The notes under the pieces were generated by a model. It worked only from the letters and a program-made list of their open reading frames with translations. It did no database searches and had not been told where the DNA came from. Below, one piece after another: positions 52,422 to 60,884 of a stretch of 64,000 bases of DNA (its first letter is position 1; each line of letters begins with the position of its first letter). Both the position numbers and the translations under genes were made by a program. This stretch comes from Exiguobacterium sibiricum 7-3 (GTDB taxonomy: Bacteria > Bacillota > Bacilli > Exiguobacteriales > Exiguobacteriaceae), in the NCBI RefSeq assembly GCF_000620865.1, contig NZ_KK211190.1:2646914-2710913 (forward strand), given 5' to 3'.

Positions 52422-52506
52422 AATTCTCGCTAAATTTAGTTAAACGCAACCTATACCATTTACTCAAGCGAATCCGAAAAACAATTCGGGGCACTGGCTT
52501 TAACGA

Positions 52507-53169
52507 TTGAACGGAATTTCTAAGCGGAAGGAGCGGATCACCATCATTGCCACCATTAAACGTTTCATTGATCAGCAATATGCACATCCTACAGGACGGT
52601 TTGGCACATACATCGGGGAAAAGATGGTGAGACAACATCAACCTGAGACTGAGTGGACCGTAAATCTGCTGAACGTCCAACAAGATGACACCATTCTAGA
52701 ACTTGGCTGCGGGGCAGGTTATGCCATCGAGCGACTTGTCCATCAATCATTAGCAAAACAGATTACCGGTATCGATTCTTCTTCTGCCATGCTGCGTTCG
52801 GTACAAAAAAGAAACAAAGTGGCGATCCAATCCAATCGGGTTAAGGTACTGTATGGAGATTTAAATCAATTGGCATTTCAAAATGAACAGTTCGATAAAG
52901 TATTTACGATACATACACTCTATTTTTGGGAAAACATCTCCGGTACCTTAGCAGCTCTTTATCATGCCTTAAAACCGGGTGGTCATTTCGTCATCACGTT
53001 CTGTGATGGCAAAAATGATGAAATCTGGACTGGCGTGAAGGATTTGGTACAAACCCAAGTCATTCCCGCTGCAAAAACACATGGTTTTACCGATATCATA
53101 CTTGTCGAAGGTCCCGTCTCAAGGCAATTCCATACCGTTGCAGTGATGGGATATAAACCTTCCAATTAA
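52507..53169 (+). CDS. Class I SAM-dependent methyltransferase
   Basis: This protein has the SAM-binding motif I ILELGCGAGYAI (residues ~63-74), the acidic motif II ITGIDSSSAML, and the post-motif GDLNQLAFQNEQFDKVFTIHTLYFW. The substrate is unknown. The frame opens with TTG at 52507, but the Shine-Dalgarno GGAG is at 52530-52533, so translation is more likely to begin at the ATC/ATT codons at 52543/52546. The first ATG is at 52624 and would remove 39 residues. Such a start is unusual. It lies directly after the IS element and has no clear promoter of its own. Confidence 0.8.
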   Translation: MNGISKRKERITIIATIKRFIDQQYAHPTGRFGTYIGEKMVRQHQPETEWTVNLLNVQQDDTILELGCGAGYAIERLVHQSLAKQITGIDSSSAMLRSVQKRNKVAIQSNRVKVLYGDLNQLAFQNEQFDKVFTIHTLYFWENISGTLAALYHALKPGGHFVITFCDGKNDEIWTGVKDLVQTQVIPAAKTHGFTDIILVEGPVSRQFHTVAVMGYKPSN

Positions 53170-53206
53170 AAAAAGAACGGTCGTCAGAAGACGATCGTTC
53201 CTTTTA
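53168..53206. terminator. Terminator between the methyltransferase and CDF genes
   Basis: A perfect-type 11-bp stem with one G-T or mismatch (53175-53185 with 53190-53200) has T- and A-rich flanks and serves both convergent genes. Confidence 0.8.
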
Positions 53207-53215
53207 TCACGTGCT

Positions 53216-54085
53216 TCACTCCGGCTCAACATGGACATGAATATCGTAGACACCATATTCATCCGTCAGCGTATCTTCGACTTTCGTCGCGATATCATGT
53301 GCTTGATTGACGTTTAATTGCGAGTTGACGAGAATCACGACATCCACGACTTCATTATTCCCATAATTCCGTCCCTTGATCGACTTGATTCCTTTGACAC
53401 CCTCTAAATCAAAAATCACATCTTCATACATCTTCAGCTTCTGTTCATCAAATCCATCCGACAATTCATGGGACGCTTCCGAGAAAATATCCCAAGCCGT
53501 TTTACAGATCAAGAATCCGACGACGATTGCCGTCGCGATATCAAGCCACGGCATCCCGAACTGGGACCCAACAATCCCGATCGTCGTTCCAATACTGACC
53601 CAGGCATCGGATAAGTTGTCTTTCGCAGCCGCCATGACGGCCTTGCTGTCAATTTTCCGTGATAGGTTCCGGTTGTAACGATAAACGAAATACATCACGA
53701 TGGCGGAACCAATCCCGACGTAAGCCGCGACGATATCCGGCGACTCCTGCTTTCCTTCGAACAACGTCGAAACCGTATCGATCAAGACCTGTAGTCCAAC
53801 TGCCATCATAATGAAGGAAGCGACCATCGAGGCAATCGTCTCACTTTTCCAGTGTCCGTATTTATGATTATCATCTGCCGGACGTCTTGAGATTCGTAAT
53901 CCGATCAAAACCGCAATTGAGGCGATGATATCCGTCGTATTGTTTAAACCGTCTGCCCGTAACGCCGCTGAATCCGCCGTGTAGCCGACAATCAATTTGA
54001 TGACCGATAAGACAATATAGGCAATGATGCTGATCATGGCACCACGCTCACCAAGCTTTAAATTATCATATTTTTGTTGATCCAT
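53216..54085 (-). CDS. Cation diffusion facilitator (CDF) metal exporter
   Basis: This 289-residue protein has six TM helices (residues ~12-205) and a C-terminal cytoplasmic domain (~210-289) typical of CDF exporters. TM2 carries ADGLNNTTDI, in which the first metal ligand position is Asn rather than His or Asp, and TM5 carries AAKDNLSDAWVS with two Asp. B. subtilis YeaB (MneS) and YdfM (MneP), reported as manganese exporters, are the nearest-looking group; this is a memory-based comparison and not proven. The start at 54085 has GGGGGC upstream; the longer frame adds five residues. Confidence 0.88.
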   Translation of the reverse strand: MDQQKYDNLKLGERGAMISIIAYIVLSVIKLIVGYTADSAALRADGLNNTTDIIASIAVLIGLRISRRPADDNHKYGHWKSETIASMVASFIMMAVGLQVLIDTVSTLFEGKQESPDIVAAYVGIGSAIVMYFVYRYNRNLSRKIDSKAVMAAAKDNLSDAWVSIGTTIGIVGSQFGMPWLDIATAIVVGFLICKTAWDIFSEASHELSDGFDEQKLKMYEDVIFDLEGVKGIKSIKGRNYGNNEVVDVVILVNSQLNVNQAHDIATKVEDTLTDEYGVYDIHVHVEPE

Positions 54086-54100
54086 TTTTGTCGCCCCCAC

Positions 54101-54385
54101 TCGCTCTGTCGATTAGCAAACCTCATCGTAACAGGTCGAAATCAAGTGGGTCTATAGAAATCATTTTGCTTAAAACTAGTTAATTAACAAAAGACCAATA
54201 GTGTTTCCTCAAGGCAAATCATATTTTATTGTGGATTGATGCTTCTTGTGCAATTTGCGCATACTTTTGCTATTTTCTTCTACAACACTTTTGCAGAACA
54301 TGGCTACCCTTCAATCATAATCCGTGCATCTTGCGCCTGGAATCAGTAGACTAAAGATATACACCAACAACAGGGGGACTAACAC
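54101..54385. other. 285-bp intergenic region
   Basis: No gene was found. It is AT-rich and contains the near-palindrome AACTAGTTAATTAAC at about 54175 and probably the promoter of the thioredoxin-like gene; no convincing -35/-10 pair with good spacing was found. Confidence 0.4.
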
Positions 54386-54709
54386 ATGAGTAACTACATT
54401 AAGAGTGAAGATACATTCAAAGAATTAATCGCAAGCGACACACCGGTCATCATCAAGTTCGAAGCCGACTGGTGCCCAGACTGCAAACGGATGGACTATT
54501 TCATGCCGGATGTCGAATCACAATTCAGCGAACTGCCGATCTATACGATCGACAAAGATGAATTCCCGGAAATCGCATCAGACAACGTCGTCATGGGCAT
54601 TCCAAGCTTACTCGTCTTCCAAAACAACGAGAAACTCGGTCACTTGCACAGTGCCAACGCAAAAACACCGGAAGAAGTAACGGACTTCCTCAAGAAAAAC
54701 TTCAACTAA
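54386..54709 (+). CDS. Thioredoxin-family protein
   Basis: This 107-residue protein has the thioredoxin fold with the active site EADWCPDCKRMDYF (Cys30 and Cys33; WCPDC instead of the WCGPC of thioredoxin) and the cis-Pro motif MGIPSLLVFQNN. The acidic active site is like B. subtilis YdbP. It is cytoplasmic, with no signal peptide. It should reduce disulfides or act as a thiol oxidoreductase. GGGGGAC precedes the ATG and a terminator follows. Confidence 0.9.
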   Translation: MSNYIKSEDTFKELIASDTPVIIKFEADWCPDCKRMDYFMPDVESQFSELPIYTIDKDEFPEIASDNVVMGIPSLLVFQNNEKLGHLHSANAKTPEEVTDFLKKNFN

Positions 54710-54716
54710 ACGCGCG

Positions 54717-54754
54717 AAGACCCACTTTCCAAATTGGAAGTGGGTCTTTTTTTT
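54717..54754. terminator. Terminator after the thioredoxin-like gene
   Basis: A perfect 14-bp stem (54717-54730 with 54736-54749) with a T run follows; it overlaps the 3' end of the convergent excalibur gene. Confidence 0.85.
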
Positions 54755-55052
54755 AACGTTCGCAGGCGATGCCGTCTTTGTCACGGTCACTTTTTGTATT
54801 GAGGTTATACGTCGCTAAGCTGACGTGTGCAGCATACTGTGTCTTTTTATAAATGGCTTTTCCGTTTTTATCGTAACCGGTCCGGTTTTTAAGCCCCTTT
54901 TTCTTCGCGACGCCACCTTTGTATTTATCATGCATCTCTGTACAGTTTTTGAAGGCCTTCGCTTTAGTCGCGGCGTGGCTTTCTGCTGATGTCACACTGA
55001 TCAACGAGAGACTCAGTACACCGGTCATGATGATTTTTACTGCCTTGTTCAT
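54753..55052 (-). CDS. Secreted excalibur-domain protein
   Basis: This 99-residue protein has a signal peptide (residues ~1-28, ending AESHAA) and an excalibur calcium-binding region with FKNCTEMHDKYKGG and the terminal SDRDKDGIACE loop (Asp/Asp/Asp-Gly pattern with the paired cysteines). It is secreted or cell-surface attached. Function is unknown; excalibur domains often occur in extracellular nucleases and wall proteins. GAGGAGG precedes the ATG. Confidence 0.85.
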   Translation of the reverse strand: MNKAVKIIMTGVLSLSLISVTSAESHAATKAKAFKNCTEMHDKYKGGVAKKKGLKNRTGYDKNGKAIYKKTQYAAHVSLATYNLNTKSDRDKDGIACER

Positions 55053-55231
55053 GTCAATTCCTCCTCAATTTTAAAATTCCAAATTTTAGTGATAATTTGA
55101 TTATAGAGGATTTTTTTAGAATGTGTTTTGACTTTTTGATTTTTACAGGGATGATTTGTCAGAAAGTTTTTATGAACTCAAAAAAAAGATCCATCGCTTC
55201 GCGACAGACCTCTCTTGAATATAAGATTGAA

Positions 55232-55414
55232 TTATCGTGTTCCTGCCAAATACATGACGACAAACATCAAGATTAACGGGGATACCAAGAGGACCAAAAG
55301 CGTCAACCACAACCCTAATGCAAAAGCACCCGAGTCGCGTAATCGAATCGTCTTCCGGGACTTTGCTTTTCGTTCTCCGCTTTTTTCCTCACGTTCACTG
55401 ACTGGACTAAACAT
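55232..55414 (-). CDS. Small membrane protein, 60 aa
   Basis: This 60-residue protein has a charged N-terminal half (many Arg/Lys/Glu, residues 7-27) and one long hydrophobic helix (~30-56). AAAGGAG lies 6 bases before the ATG at 55414, inside the end of the upstream gene (8-bp overlap), so the two are coupled. Function unknown. A longer frame begins 12 codons upstream but has no ribosome binding site. Confidence 0.65.
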   Translation of the reverse strand: MFSPVSEREEKSGERKAKSRKTIRLRDSGAFALGLWLTLLVLLVSPLILMFVVMYLAGTR

Positions 55415-56351
55415 CGCTTCTCTCCTTTTGAATCGGATGAATGAAATCATCTGCCCGGCAAAGAATTGTCACCGACCAGTTCGGGTGAATCCGAAATCCT
55501 TGGACAGGACGTGAAGAATCAAGAGAAGAAATAGATGTCGATTCAATCAAATTCAACGTAACAAACTGATCACGAATTCTCCGGATTATCTGACGCATAT
55601 AGTTGTAAGAAATCCTTTGTCCCCCTAATTCAGACAAGGCATCCTGTAAAACCGGATACGGTTGAAATGATTTTTGATTCAGTAACACGAGGGTCAAGAA
55701 CATATGTAGGTTTAATGATTCAGCTGGTTTTCCGAACACCTGCAATGTTTTCCCATCATCCGAACTTCGGAGTAACAGCTCTCCTTTATCCGGACGGATG
55801 TCGTAAAACTGTTCTTCATTGATAATCGTTTCATGGCCTGCCGTGATTTTCCGATAATACAAACGGTCTAACATATTTTCTTCCTGGACAAGCATTTCAG
55901 CCCGGTAGCGTTCAATGCGTTCCTGGTCTATCTCTCCTTCGATCCGAAGTTCCAAGTCCTCTAACTCACGCAAGGCCTCCCGTGTAATCGCCATTCCGCA
56001 ATTAACGAGAAAGGTATTCGCTAAAATTAACTGTGTCTCACTCAAGACATCGGTCTCCGTTCCGTCAAGCGCCGTCTTAAAATGATAAACTGCCAGTTCG
56101 TACTGGTGCTCACGATAAAGAAGATATCCCAGTCGATAATTGGCGATTGGATGATTCTTTTCTATACGTAGTGCCTGTAACAACCACTTCTTTGCTTGAA
56201 CAAAATCCGGTTTTTCCGACAGCTTAAAAAACTCGGCTTGCCGAATAAAATGGTTAAGTCTCATCTTACGTTGGAATTCCATCTCTTCAACTGTCCTTCT
56301 CGGAAATCTGTGTCCAGGCCGTTTTTCTTTGAGATGTTCGGATTGTTCCAT
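55407..56351 (-). CDS. TPR-like protein with possible C-terminal winged-helix domain
   Basis: This 314-residue protein has helical repeats in residues ~50-130, including the TPR-like HPIANYRLGYLLYREHQYELAVYHFKTAL. A middle region follows, then a C-terminal part (~215-305; LHMFLTLVLLNQKSFQPYPVLQDALSELGG and NYMRQIIRRIRDQFVTLNLIES...GFRIHPNW) that resembles a transcriptional-regulator winged helix. The order would be unusual. It is divergent from the peptidase gene across a perfect palindrome at 56374-56390. The family was not identified. Confidence 0.7.
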   Translation of the reverse strand: MEQSEHLKEKRPGHRFPRRTVEEMEFQRKMRLNHFIRQAEFFKLSEKPDFVQAKKWLLQALRIEKNHPIANYRLGYLLYREHQYELAVYHFKTALDGTETDVLSETQLILANTFLVNCGMAITREALRELEDLELRIEGEIDQERIERYRAEMLVQEENMLDRLYYRKITAGHETIINEEQFYDIRPDKGELLLRSSDDGKTLQVFGKPAESLNLHMFLTLVLLNQKSFQPYPVLQDALSELGGQRISYNYMRQIIRRIRDQFVTLNLIESTSISSLDSSRPVQGFRIHPNWSVTILCRADDFIHPIQKERSDV

Positions 56352-56373
56352 GCTTTTCCTCCTATTTTTGACG

Positions 56374-56390
56374 TGTGACAGCCTGTCACA
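56374..56390. promoter_or_regulatory. Perfect 17-bp palindrome between divergent genes
   Basis: TGTGACAG-C-CTGTCACA is a perfect palindrome between the TPR-like gene and the peptidase gene. Its ends match the TnrA/GlnR-box ends TGTNANA/TNTNACA, but its centre GCC differs from the AT-rich centre of that box. Confidence 0.6.
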
Positions 56391-56440
56391 GCTCCCTTGC
56401 TAAACTGAAAACAACTTATCCAACAAGGAGCTGTTTTTAT

Positions 56441-57712
56441 ATGACAAACGCAACGATTCTGTTAGCACGACATGGTCTGAGCCGGGACGATCAATTCAAT
56501 AAAACACACGTCGCTTGTTTGACTGACTCCATTTTACAATATCCGGTAGTAGACTGGAACGACCGTCAGCTGATCGAGTGGATTCAGCAGGTCCCTTTCG
56601 AGAACCTACCCGGTCGTGAAGCAATGATTGATCCCTCGACGAATGATTTACCGTATCAATCCTTTGATCCATACATTCGGGGAATCGTCCGTTGGCTGAA
56701 CGCACTCGATATCCCGACGTTGTCTTGTTGTGACGGTCATGGCCGCGGTCGGGCATCAATCCTGTTAAAACGCGCTCCGTCGCTTGAGCAGTGGCAACTT
56801 CTTCAGCTTGCCCTTCCCTATCAGATGACGATGGGATTAACGCAACTGACGTTACATCTTGACTACCGGAAAAGCGGATTTTCTTCTTTATTATCGTTGG
56901 CCGAACGTCTTTACCGGCTGACTGAAGACCGGACTTATGTCGAAACATTACGACTTGAACAATTTAAGCACCGTTTGTTGACATGGCTCGATATCCCGGG
57001 CGTCAGCAAACGGGAGCGACTGGTCGCCATGCATCTCCGCAATCATTTAAGATCGAGCACAGATTTCCTGTATACCGATAAGCAGGGAAATGTACTGGCA
57101 ACCATCCAGTATGGCGTCGGTCCGACCGTGCTGTTGTCCGCTCATATGGATACGGTCGAACTGATCGAGGAAGGTCGGGTCATTCTAGAGGACGGGACGA
57201 ACCTCCGCAGTTCCAGCGGCATCCTTGGAGCTGACGATCGTGCCGGCATCACGGCAATACTTGAAGTACTCGATCGTGTCCAAAATACAAACTTTTCTGG
57301 CACCCTGAAACTCGCTTTTACCGTTCAGGAAGAAATCGGATGCCGCGGTGCGGAAGGAATTGATCCGGATTTCCTCCATGATGTGGATGCCACCATCGTT
57401 GTCGACCGCCGTGGAACACGCGATATTGTCACGGCCTGCCGAAATCAAATACCGTTTTGCACACAAGAGTTCGGTCAGCTGTTCGAGGAAGCCGGATGTC
57501 TCGCTGGAATGACCGACTGGCAAACGACAACGAACGGCGGATCAAGTGATGCCAAGGTGTTTGCCGGCTTCGGCATCCCTTCTGTTAATCTGTCTGTCGG
57601 ATACATGCATGAGCATACCGAACACGAAACGGTTGATTACGCAGCAACCTTCGAGACGGTCACTTTGATTGAATCTGTCCTACACCATCAGCTCATTCCG
57701 GTTCTTTCTTAA
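56441..57712 (+). CDS. M20/M42-type metallopeptidase with unfamiliar N-terminal domain
   Basis: The C-terminal part (residues ~185-423) is a zinc peptidase: AHMDTVE (234-240), ILGADDRAG with Asp265, the catalytic glutamate pair in VQEEIGCRG (298-299), VVDRRGT with Asp323, and the C-terminal HEHTEHE. The N-terminal ~170 residues are not of the peptidase family and contain a CCDGHGRGRAS motif (Cys96, Cys97, Asp98, His100), perhaps a metal site. The start at 56441 follows AAGGAG; the longer frame adds 22 residues. The peptide substrate is unknown. The gene is divergent from the TPR-like regulator. Confidence 0.8.
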   Translation: MTNATILLARHGLSRDDQFNKTHVACLTDSILQYPVVDWNDRQLIEWIQQVPFENLPGREAMIDPSTNDLPYQSFDPYIRGIVRWLNALDIPTLSCCDGHGRGRASILLKRAPSLEQWQLLQLALPYQMTMGLTQLTLHLDYRKSGFSSLLSLAERLYRLTEDRTYVETLRLEQFKHRLLTWLDIPGVSKRERLVAMHLRNHLRSSTDFLYTDKQGNVLATIQYGVGPTVLLSAHMDTVELIEEGRVILEDGTNLRSSSGILGADDRAGITAILEVLDRVQNTNFSGTLKLAFTVQEEIGCRGAEGIDPDFLHDVDATIVVDRRGTRDIVTACRNQIPFCTQEFGQLFEEAGCLAGMTDWQTTTNGGSSDAKVFAGFGIPSVNLSVGYMHEHTEHETVDYAATFETVTLIESVLHHQLIPVLS

Positions 57713-57735
57713 ACTTCCTGCACCTCTTCGACACG

Positions 57736-57756
57736 AAAAGCGCGCCAAGGCGCGCT
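57736..57756 (-). terminator. Terminator of the membrane protein gene
   Basis: AGCGCGC-CAAG-GCGCGCT is a GC-rich hairpin followed on the minus strand by TTTTCG. Confidence 0.65.
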
Positions 57757-57792
57757 GTCCGAGGAAAACGATGGATTAGAAAAATCAGCTTG

Positions 57793-58266
57793 TCAGTACC
57801 GCAATCGCTTCGCCTCTAGTCTTTTGTATCGGACACTTACGCCAATCGCCAGCACGATATAAGCAAACCCGGCAAACAGCGCAAACTGTCCATACAAGAC
57901 GTCAAACCAGGCATTGAACCCAAACAGCGGGACCGCAAACAGATAATAAAACGGATATTGAATAGCTGATACGATATCAAACCAAAGTTCCCCTAACCAG
58001 TAGCGCTCAAAAAACGTGACTAAATAGACAATAATGCCGGCTAATAACCCGAGACGCAGGTAATTGAAGACAAACAAGATTGTCTTTTCTTCGCGGACCA
58101 GTATCACAGAACCGATTAAAAAGATCAGCCAAACGATGGATGCTGCGATTTGAAGCAGACCAATCGAACCGTCCGGATAAAGACTCGCCGGCCAGGCATT
58201 GATACTGATTATTGCGATCAAAAGCACGACAAACAACGCGACATACTGTTTCGTCGAACGAACCAT
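57793..58266 (-). CDS. Uncharacterised membrane protein, 157 aa
   Basis: This 157-residue protein has four or five hydrophobic helices (starting YVALFVVLLIAIISINAW) with short polar loops and a basic C-terminus (RYKRLEAKRLRY). No family or motif was recognised. GAGGAGG precedes the ATG. It is a single gene with a terminator on its 3' side. Confidence 0.7.
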   Translation of the reverse strand: MVRSTKQYVALFVVLLIAIISINAWPASLYPDGSIGLLQIAASIVWLIFLIGSVILVREEKTILFVFNYLRLGLLAGIIVYLVTFFERYWLGELWFDIVSAIQYPFYYLFAVPLFGFNAWFDVLYGQFALFAGFAYIVLAIGVSVRYKRLEAKRLRY

Positions 58267-58344
58267 GATGGTGTTCCTCCTCTAAAATTGCATGGTATAT
58301 CCTTTCTCCGAATTGGATTTAAATTCCTTTTTTACATGAAAATA

Positions 58345-58401
58345 AAAACGTCTAGAAGTCTCTTCCCCTTCGACAAGCGAGGAAGTCATTCTGGACGTTT
58401 T
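58345..58401 (-). terminator. Terminator of the beta-glucan operon
   Basis: A long imperfect stem (AAAACGTC.AGAA near 58345 with TTCT.GACGTTTT near 58401) is followed on the minus strand by TATTTT, 20 bp after the GH16 stop. Confidence 0.7.
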
Positions 58402-58423
58402 GTATAAAACAATTTAATTCGTG

Positions 58424-60817
58424 TTATTTCACTTCCAGTTTCACATCATCAATCGTCACATCATGCGCGGCAAACGGAGAACCGGCTGCTTTCCCAAGCA
58501 GGAATTTCAGTCCGGCTGTATCGTCTTGACCGAGCGTAAAGTCAAACTGATACGTTTTCGCTTCCGTTCCGAGTTCAACGATTTGACTGAAGTAACGTGT
58601 GTACGCTGCATTTTCGACAGTGACTTCGAGTGGTCGTGCGACCGTCGACGATGCCTTAAACGTCAACTGATACGTCTGCCCTTTGACGAGCTGCAAGTTA
58701 CCTTGCTCCAACAGAACGCTCCATGGTTCCTGTCCTTCTGATGCGATGGCGAGTTTCGCGGCGTCATTGACCGTTGAAACGACCGCTTGCGCGTCATAAT
58801 GGACGTATGAACTCCAGAAGTTCAGTCCGTCCGTGAACGAACCATTTTTGAGCGGTGACCGATCGACTTCGATCGGTGTGACATCCATCAATTCGACGTC
58901 ATCGAGTGTCACTTCACCTTTCGCCGTTCCGAAGTTGAACTGGAGTAAACTATTTAAATCTGTCGCTTTCGTCATCGTAAATGGTACTTCGACTGTCGTT
59001 GCGGATTTCGTCAACGGCACGTCACGCGTTGGCAGATACGAAACCGTTCCGTCCGCATTCGTCAACTTGACTTGCAGTTGTTTGATCCGTTCGGCTTTCG
59101 TTTTAAAACGTAAGATATACTGATGGTTTTCCTGCAGTTGGACACCACGTTGCGTCAGCGTCGCCGGTTGTCCCTTTTTCGTCTGTGCTTTTGTTTTGAA
59201 TGTAAAGTCACGTGTCACCGGATCAACCGTTCCCGTACCTTTTGTCTGACCGGCATCAAACTGCCAGTATGTCAGGCGATCCATCGCGCCTTGATCAAAC
59301 GTACCGTTATAGATGTGATTGCCGTCCGGTAAAGCTGGTTTTGTTGCGGTTTCATCAATTTCACCGCGTGGCACTTGTTCGACGCGGACGTTACCAATTT
59401 TGACCCCTGCTTTAGCCAGACCGAGGTTGAACTCAAGTCGTGCCGCAAGATCCGTTTCTGCTGCCATATCGAATGTGAACGTATGGCGTTTGACGGTTGG
59501 TGTCAAATCGATGACTTCTTCGTTCGAGTACTTCGTGTAGCCGCGTTCTGCCCCGCCACCGACTTTCGCGACGATTGTCCGTGCTTGTTCACTGCTGGCG
59601 TCAAAGCTGACTTCATACCGTCCGCCTTGGGCGAGCGAAATCTTTTGAATCAACTGGTGGGCATAGTTTTGAGCACCCGGTTGGTCGATCGTGACGCTGG
59701 CGAAGCGGGTTCCGTCCTGCTCCGTCACGTCGACCGATCCCTTGCCGCCAAAGTCCGGCAACGTCACATAGTTCCAGTACGTCGGGTCAAGGACTTGCGC
59801 GCCGTCAGTAATCGTCTTGATCACTTTTTCATACGCTTGATCATACACGAGATTGCCGTCTTCTAAAGGTTGTTTTGCCCCATCCGGTAACGTCACGTCT
59901 TCATAGACCGGCTCGACCGGTTCACGGTAATCGCGGTTCTTCAGATCATAGACCCGGACATAATCGACTTCCATCTCGGCCGGGAACCTCGTCGTTTCGT
60001 CGACTTCACCGTCAAACCAGCCGCCGACCGCGAGGTTCATCACGAGATAAAAGTTCTGGTCGAAGGGTGCCGGATAACTGTAGTTGGTGGCCGTGTTTTT
60101 GCCTTTGCTGTACCAGTCGTTTTGTGTTTGATAGAGGTTGCCGTCCACATACCAGCGGAGTTCGCCCGGCTCCCACTCGACGGCATACGTATGCCATTGG
60201 TCGATCCGTCCGCCGTCCGGGAAGTGGTAGTCCTTACCGGTGTATTTATTGTTCGGCCAGTTCTCGCCGTAGTGAATCGTCCCGGCGACCTTTTCCGGCT
60301 GACTGCCCCACGCTTCCATGACATCGATTTCACCGGACGAGGCCCATGCCCCGTATTTGTCCTGCTCCGGCAACATCCAGAACGCCGGCCATAACCCTTT
60401 GCCGGTCGGCAGTTTCGCTTTGATTTCATAACGTCCGTATGTCTTGCTGAATAAGCCTTTGGTTTTCAGTTTGGCTGATGTATAGTCGTACGAACCGAGC
60501 GAGTCGGTCGTTTTTTCTTCTTTTGCCCGGATGACGAGTTTGCCGTCGCGGATAAAGGAATTGTCTTTTTTGGTCGTATAATATTGTTTTTCATTATTGC
60601 CCCAACCCGGTGAAATCGCATTCCCTTCAGCATCGACAATCCAGTTTCCCGTATCATACGTCCACTTCGTCCGGTCGAGCTGTTGTTTCGTAAATTCATC
60701 CGACCAGACCATTTTCCATTTCGTCTTATCTTTTTTGTCCGCCTTCTCGGCATGACCAGTCCCGGCGTATGACAGAACAAGTCCCGTTCCGAGGGCGACT
60801 GCGAGCCATTTCTTCAT
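58424..60817 (-). CDS. Secreted GH16 beta-1,3-glucanase (laminarinase) with CBM-like modules
   Basis: This 797-residue protein has a signal peptide (MKKWLAVALGTGLVLSYAG), a GH16 domain (~35-310) with the catalytic motif GEIDVMEAWG (Glu-x-Asp-x-x-Glu), and three C-terminal beta-sandwich modules (~345-500, ~505-645, ~650-797) of the CBM4_9 type. The extra residue in DVME is the beta-bulge signature of laminarinase rather than lichenase. It should cut beta-1,3-glucans outside the cell, and the modules bind glucan. The ATG at 60817 has AAAGGAGG upstream. It is the last gene of the operon. Confidence 0.92.
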   Translation of the reverse strand: MKKWLAVALGTGLVLSYAGTGHAEKADKKDKTKWKMVWSDEFTKQQLDRTKWTYDTGNWIVDAEGNAISPGWGNNEKQYYTTKKDNSFIRDGKLVIRAKEEKTTDSLGSYDYTSAKLKTKGLFSKTYGRYEIKAKLPTGKGLWPAFWMLPEQDKYGAWASSGEIDVMEAWGSQPEKVAGTIHYGENWPNNKYTGKDYHFPDGGRIDQWHTYAVEWEPGELRWYVDGNLYQTQNDWYSKGKNTATNYSYPAPFDQNFYLVMNLAVGGWFDGEVDETTRFPAEMEVDYVRVYDLKNRDYREPVEPVYEDVTLPDGAKQPLEDGNLVYDQAYEKVIKTITDGAQVLDPTYWNYVTLPDFGGKGSVDVTEQDGTRFASVTIDQPGAQNYAHQLIQKISLAQGGRYEVSFDASSEQARTIVAKVGGGAERGYTKYSNEEVIDLTPTVKRHTFTFDMAAETDLAARLEFNLGLAKAGVKIGNVRVEQVPRGEIDETATKPALPDGNHIYNGTFDQGAMDRLTYWQFDAGQTKGTGTVDPVTRDFTFKTKAQTKKGQPATLTQRGVQLQENHQYILRFKTKAERIKQLQVKLTNADGTVSYLPTRDVPLTKSATTVEVPFTMTKATDLNSLLQFNFGTAKGEVTLDDVELMDVTPIEVDRSPLKNGSFTDGLNFWSSYVHYDAQAVVSTVNDAAKLAIASEGQEPWSVLLEQGNLQLVKGQTYQLTFKASSTVARPLEVTVENAAYTRYFSQIVELGTEAKTYQFDFTLGQDDTAGLKFLLGKAAGSPFAAHDVTIDDVKLEVK

Positions 60818-60841
60818 CTGTAATTCCTCCTTTGAATGAAC

Positions 60842-60876
60842 AACAGGCAAGGGCGATGAATTCGACCTTGCCTGTT
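60842..60876 (-). other. Hairpin between the GH1 and GH16 genes
   Basis: A perfect 11-bp stem (60842-60852 with 60866-60876) without a following T run. It is likely an mRNA processing or stabilising structure, or an attenuator, between two operon genes. Confidence 0.55.
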
Positions 60877-60884
60877 CGACGACG

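Larger units (their letters stand above)
50684..52440 (-). mobile_element. IS200/IS605-type insertion sequence
   Basis: The element carries tnpA (Y1 HUH transposase) and tnpB in tandem. The right end has hairpins 50780-50794 and 50696-50724 and ends in GTTCAC near 50684 on the minus strand. The left end has a 9-bp-stem hairpin at 52376-52421. There are no inverted terminal repeats or target duplication, as is usual for this family. The upper limit near 52440 is estimated: the bases on the minus strand before the left end read TTTAA(C), a plausible target motif. Confidence 0.85.

Noticed and set aside
50684-52440. Treating tnpB as an orphan IS1341-type element.
   Set aside because: An intact tnpA with HUH and tyrosine motifs lies directly upstream in the same orientation with correct end hairpins.
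56441-56500. Histidine phosphatase domain from the LLARHG motif in the peptidase N-terminus.
   Set aside because: Only the RHG tripeptide matches; the later catalytic residues of that superfamily are not visible.
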